Source: DSVQ01 sp964484765
GTDB taxonomy: Bacteria > Planctomycetota > Planctomycetia > Planctomycetales > Planctomycetaceae
Reading direction: 5' to 3'
NCBI GenBank assembly: GCA_964484765.1
Contig: CAZAGI010000038.1
Coordinates: 8,006-72,005, forward strand
Length of the DNA stretch: 64,000 bases
Shown piece by piece: positions 60,644 through 64,000 of the stretch. A program made the position numbers and the translations under genes. The first letter of the stretch is position 1; every line of letters starts with the position of its first letter. The notes under the pieces were generated by a model. It did no database searches. It had not been told where the DNA came from and worked only from the letters and a program-made list of their open reading frames with translations.

Positions 60644-62086
60644 ATGACGCGTCGCGCGACGATCTTCAGCATAATCCTGCACTTCATCACGCTTCCCCTT
60701 GCCGCCGCCGAACCCAAAGCCGCCATGTCTGCTGCGATCGATCAACGGGCTGACGATTTATGGGTCATTGCGAAAAAAATCTGGGAATACGCCGAGCCTG
60801 GTTATCAGGAGACGAAGTCGGCCGCACTTCTGGCGGAAACGCTGGAAAAAGCCGACTTTGAAGTGAAACGCGGCGTCGCGGAGATTCCGACCTCGTTCGT
60901 CGCGACGGCTGGGTCAGGGCGGCCGATCATCGGGATCCTTGCCGAATACGACGCGCTGCCGGGCCTCGCGCAGGAAGCGCAACCGGAACGGCTCGCGCGG
61001 CCGAGCACCAATGGCTATGGCCATGCTTGCGGGCACCATCTCTTCGGCACAGCTTCCGCAGCCGCAGGGATCGTCGTTGCCGAGCAGCTGAAGGCGACCG
61101 GTCGCGGAGGCACAATCCGTGTCTACGGTTGTCCTGCGGAAGAAGGTGGTGCCGCGAAAGCGTTCATGGTGCGCGCGGGCTTGTTTGATGATTGCGACAT
61201 CGTGCTGCATTGGCATCCGTCGTCGCGAAACTCGGCGGGCGATGCCAGTTGCCTCGCGCGGGCCGCGGTGAAGTTCCGTTTCAAAGGGACGAGCGCCCAC
61301 GCTGCCGGAGCGCCCGATCAAGGGCGATCATCGGTCGATGCGGTCGAACTCACGGCGCATGCCAGCGAACTGTTGCGCGAGCATACGCCGGACTTCACCC
61401 GCATTCACCACACCATCACCGGCGGCGGCGGGGCGCCGAACGTCGTCCCCGACTTTGCTGAGATCTATTTCTACGTCCGTCACCCGCAGTCGGAAGTCGT
61501 GCGAAAACTTTACCCGCGCTTAGTGAAGTGCGCCGAAGGGGCGGCGATTGCCACCGAGACGAAACTCGAAGTGAACTACCTCGGCGGCACCATGGAGATT
61601 CTGCCGAACGAAACGCTGGCGGAAGTCGTGCTGACGCAATTGAAATCGCTCAGCAATCTGGAGTACACGCCGGAAGAAACCGCGTTCGCCGTGCGGATTC
61701 AGGAAACGCTGGTCAAACCGGCGGCACTCGATCAATTGAAAAAAGTGTTCGACAGCAGTGGCGAAGTGACGAAAGGATCCACCGACGTCGGCGATGTCTC
61801 GTGGGTCGTTCCCACAGCGGGCTTCAGCACCACGTGCTGGGTGCCGGGCACTCCGGCCCATTGCTGGCAAGCCGTCGCCGCCGGGGGAACGTCGCTCGGC
61901 CGCAAAGGGATGCTGTTGGCGACGAAAACGATGGCGGCGTCGGCGTGGGAAATCCTCACGCATCCAGACACCATCGCCGCCGCGAAAAAGGAACATGCCA
62001 CCCGCCGGGCGAACCGTCCTTACGAACCACTGCTCCTGCCCAATCAACCCCCGCCGCTGGATTACCGCAATAGCCCCGTACCGTGA
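60644..62086 (+). CDS. M20 family amidohydrolase, AbgB-like
   Basis: A 480-residue protein. The start at 60644 gives a signal peptide (RRATIFSIILHFITLPLAAA), so it is exported. LWVIAKKIWEYAEPGYQETK opens the M20 domain; GILAEYDALPG, GHACGHHLFGTASAAAG and RVYGCPAEEGGAAKAFMVRA carry the metal ligands. SSAHAAGAPDQGRSSVDAVE and FSTTCWVPGTPAHCWQ in the C-terminal part match the AbgB group, which cleaves p-aminobenzoyl-glutamate and related aminoacyl amides. The substrate is not proved. It follows the unknown cluster and precedes a membrane-protein gene by 41 bases. Confidence 0.9.
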   Translation: MTRRATIFSIILHFITLPLAAAEPKAAMSAAIDQRADDLWVIAKKIWEYAEPGYQETKSAALLAETLEKADFEVKRGVAEIPTSFVATAGSGRPIIGILAEYDALPGLAQEAQPERLARPSTNGYGHACGHHLFGTASAAAGIVVAEQLKATGRGGTIRVYGCPAEEGGAAKAFMVRAGLFDDCDIVLHWHPSSRNSAGDASCLARAAVKFRFKGTSAHAAGAPDQGRSSVDAVELTAHASELLREHTPDFTRIHHTITGGGGAPNVVPDFAEIYFYVRHPQSEVVRKLYPRLVKCAEGAAIATETKLEVNYLGGTMEILPNETLAEVVLTQLKSLSNLEYTPEETAFAVRIQETLVKPAALDQLKKVFDSSGEVTKGSTDVGDVSWVVPTAGFSTTCWVPGTPAHCWQAVAAGGTSLGRKGMLLATKTMAASAWEILTHPDTIAAAKKEHATRRANRPYEPLLLPNQPPPLDYRNSPVP

Positions 62087-62127
62087 TGCCAACTTCCCCA
62101 GCCATTCTTCCTTGATGGACATGCAAC

Positions 62128-63492
62128 GTGGCAAAACTGAAATCGGGCAAGAAGAAAAAGAAGGCCAGTGCGCCCTTACCGTGGGGATGGATCATTCTCG
62201 GTGCGTTCCTGCTGATGATCATCATCGGCGGTGTGATGGGTGTGAATGCATGGACCGCCCCCGGCAAAGAGCTGCAGGCAGAACTCGCCCGCATCCGCAG
62301 CACCAGTGAGCCGACGTCCCCTGCTGAAGCGGAAGCCTGGTTTCAAACCATGCCGGGCGACTCGACCTTGGGACAATCGCTCTTGCAGACAGGAAAGGAA
62401 CTCCGCTTTCTGCAGACGGACGCGAGCGTCAAAACCATTCCGATTGTCGGGGCCAATCCTGCGCCATCCTCAATGACCGGTCCCTGGCCGACCCGGCCCG
62501 CTGCGGAAGCGCTGTTGCAGCGCTGCCAGCCGCAGATCGATCGATTGCTGGCCGGGGTCAAACAGCCGGGCTTTGCCAAGCTGCCGATTTCCTTTCAACC
62601 GTCGTCGCCGGGGCTGCCGCTGGAGACCGTCGCGGACTTTCGCGCGATGGCCCGGTTATTGAACCTGCGGGCGCTCGTGCTGGCGCATCAGAAAGACTGG
62701 GTGGGTGTCGCCGATTCGCTCGAAGCGTTGCTGGCCATCGTTCACCAGCTGGAAGCGTCGCCGGACGTGATTCTGCAATTGGTCCGCATGGCGATGCACG
62801 GAGTCGCGTGCAATGCGCTTGCGGAGATGGCACCGCATGCGGAATGGTCGAATGCTGATTTGGCACGGCTGGAACAGCAGTTGTCGCGGATTCGCTTCGA
62901 TACGGCGATCAAGCAAGCCTTCGTGGGGGACCGTGCGATCGCCGTTCAAGGATTGCAAGCTCCCGCCAGTTGGGCGGCCCTGCAAGGTGGCCCGCTCAAG
63001 ACCGTGAAAACGGCCTACGTCAGTGATCAACTGTGGTACCTGGCTCGATCGCGCAGGCTGATCGACGGTGCCGGTCAGGGCATCGCGACGCTGGCAACCG
63101 CGGCCCGGCAGGATCTGCTCGATCTCGAAGACCACCGAAAAGGAGGGAATGCATCGGCGTTCCAATACTACTGCACCATGCTGGCGTTCCCTGCTTCACA
63201 TGCCATTTCTGATGGAGTCGTCCGCACCGCTACCAGAAATCAGGCCGCCCTCGGCTTGATTTGGTTGTTACGCTTTCGCCTGGAAAACAATCGGCTTCCG
63301 GCATCAACCGAGGAATTGCGATCGCTCCCAGGTTTTCCGCGTGATCCGCTGACGAACACCGCGTTGAATGTGATGCTGAATCAAAATGAATGGGTGATCT
63401 ATGGCGTGGGCCCCGACAGTCAGGACAACCGCGGCGCCGTCGATCAACCTTCTGGACAACCGATCGATGTCGGTTACCGTCTTCGGTTCTAA
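62128..63492 (+). CDS. Membrane-anchored protein, unknown, planctomycete type
   Basis: A 454-residue protein starting with GTG. After a Lys-rich stretch (AKLKSGKKKKKASAPLPW) comes one membrane segment (GWIILGAFLLMIIIGGVMG), then a helical outer domain. FQYYCTMLAFPASHAISDG and LIWLLRFRLENNRLPASTEE resemble the general secretion pathway-like or type IV pilin-associated domain often seen in planctomycete membrane proteins, but no named family could be given. The Gly-Pro-Asp-Ser end (IYGVGPDSQDNRG) is a feature of proteins with a pilin-like tail, so it could be a GspH/DUF1559-related relative; this is uncertain. Confidence 0.6.
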   Translation: MAKLKSGKKKKKASAPLPWGWIILGAFLLMIIIGGVMGVNAWTAPGKELQAELARIRSTSEPTSPAEAEAWFQTMPGDSTLGQSLLQTGKELRFLQTDASVKTIPIVGANPAPSSMTGPWPTRPAAEALLQRCQPQIDRLLAGVKQPGFAKLPISFQPSSPGLPLETVADFRAMARLLNLRALVLAHQKDWVGVADSLEALLAIVHQLEASPDVILQLVRMAMHGVACNALAEMAPHAEWSNADLARLEQQLSRIRFDTAIKQAFVGDRAIAVQGLQAPASWAALQGGPLKTVKTAYVSDQLWYLARSRRLIDGAGQGIATLATAARQDLLDLEDHRKGGNASAFQYYCTMLAFPASHAISDGVVRTATRNQAALGLIWLLRFRLENNRLPASTEELRSLPGFPRDPLTNTALNVMLNQNEWVIYGVGPDSQDNRGAVDQPSGQPIDVGYRLRF

Positions 63493-63525
63493 CTCGTCGC
63501 GATCACACGATTCGGATCGAGTTCC

Positions 63526-64000
63526 ATGCCCGTGCGAACTTTCGCTCCCGGTTTCCGCTGTTCGGGACTTGATACCGTCGTGCTGATCGCCGGCGCGATC
63601 GGCACCGTCGCTATGATTCCCATCGACGGACGGATCGCTTTCGTCATCGGTTTCACGGTCGCGCACTTGTTCCTGTTCTGTAATGTGTTCCGGATTTCTC
63701 GACCGTTGGAGCTGGCGTGGTCGGTGGTCTTCGTCGCGCTGTGTTATGCATCATTTACATGGGGACAGCCGCCCTGGCTGGCGACAGCAGGGATGTCGTT
63801 CGCCGTCACGAACATCGTCATTATGCTGGCGCTGCGAACGCCGTCATATCACGGCATCGGCTGGCGGACGATCAACCCGCGCTTGCCCGAAGGGTGGGAG
63901 GCTCAGCAAGATTGTCGGAGCCGCGCCCGTACGGGATCGGGGGCCGGGGCGGTGGGTAATGATCCCGCTCCCGGGCGGTGGCGGCTCCGGAAGGGAAATA
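63526..64000 (+). CDS. Membrane protein, 3' end outside window
   Basis: An ATG at 63526 opens a frame that stays open to the window end (158 residues). It shows four hydrophobic segments (TVVLIAGAIGTVAMIPIDGR, IAFVIGFTVAHLFLFCNVFR, LELAWSVVFVALCYASFTWG and WLATAGMSFAVTNIVIMLAL). The later part, from about residue 125, loses hydrophobic character (RSRARTGSGAGAVGNDPAPG) and may be a tail or a frame problem near the end. No family was recognised. It lies 33 bases after the preceding gene. Confidence 0.55.
   Translation, partial: MPVRTFAPGFRCSGLDTVVLIAGAIGTVAMIPIDGRIAFVIGFTVAHLFLFCNVFRISRPLELAWSVVFVALCYASFTWGQPPWLATAGMSFAVTNIVIMLALRTPSYHGIGWRTINPRLPEGWEAQQDCRSRARTGSGAGAVGNDPAPGRWRLRKGN

Noticed and set aside
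1..64000. tRNA, rRNA and known riboswitches
   Set aside because: I looked for tRNA-type GGTTCRANTCC arms and long conserved RNA stretches in the gaps and saw none; a covariance search would be needed to exclude small RNAs.

Overview
The window reads as a moderately GC-rich chromosomal segment of a planctomycete (order Planctomycetales; the genus cannot be decided from the sequence alone). The main reasons are three clusters that pair haem-motif DUF1549/DUF1553 proteins with DUF1501 proteins, a family combination characteristic of planctomycetes. Supporting signs are LL-diaminopimelate aminotransferase, the hopanoid enzyme HpnH, a Cys-rich porin, and many large exported beta-propeller proteins. 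No tRNA, rRNA, CRISPR array, integrase or transposase was seen.

Layout: 1-4559 holds the end of a DUF1501 gene, an antitoxin/MazF-like toxin pair, a small membrane protein, a DUF1549/DUF1553 protein and a Uma2 nuclease. 4608-7376 is a cytochrome c/WD40/PPC protein. 7517-11078 holds dapL (minus) and metG. 11299-17346 is a second DUF1549/DUF1553-DUF1501 cluster with a ceramidase-like protein. 17568-20877 holds a NUDIX hydrolase, dihydroorotase, a gene broken by two single-base frameshifts and a GntR regulator. 20930-28044 is a third cluster (DUF1549/LamG/DUF1553, two DUF1501 proteins and a TolB-like propeller). 28058-36886 holds an exonuclease, hflX, hpnH, a TPM protein, a glycosyltransferase, a SMI1/KNR4 protein and a nucleotide-sugar dehydrogenase. 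37381-45712 holds the porin, an oxidoreductase, a DUF4126 protein, a hendecad-repeat lipoprotein, a RidA protein and a tandem pair of unknown exported paralogues. 45723-53937 holds DUF493, a thioredoxin-like protein, an ABC exporter pair, an S9 peptidase and CstA. 54135-64000 holds a TIR-domain protein, a cluster of unknown membrane or exported proteins (one with a SAF/CpaB-like region), an M20 amidohydrolase and two lineage-type membrane proteins.

How genes may work together: the cytochrome/DUF1501 clusters probably encode exported complexes for degrading complex substrates, the role usually proposed for these families, with the ceramidase-like and propeller proteins as accessories. dapL, metG, the dihydroorotase and hflX are housekeeping. 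CstA and the S9 peptidase lie on the same strand and could form a peptide uptake and hydrolysis pair. The best candidates for undescribed biology are the TIR protein with two possible nucleotide-binding domains (54135-55526), the 55657-60366 unknown cluster, the tandem paralogues at 41994-45712, and an unusually rich set of intergenic palindromic repeats, some of which run into coding sequence.
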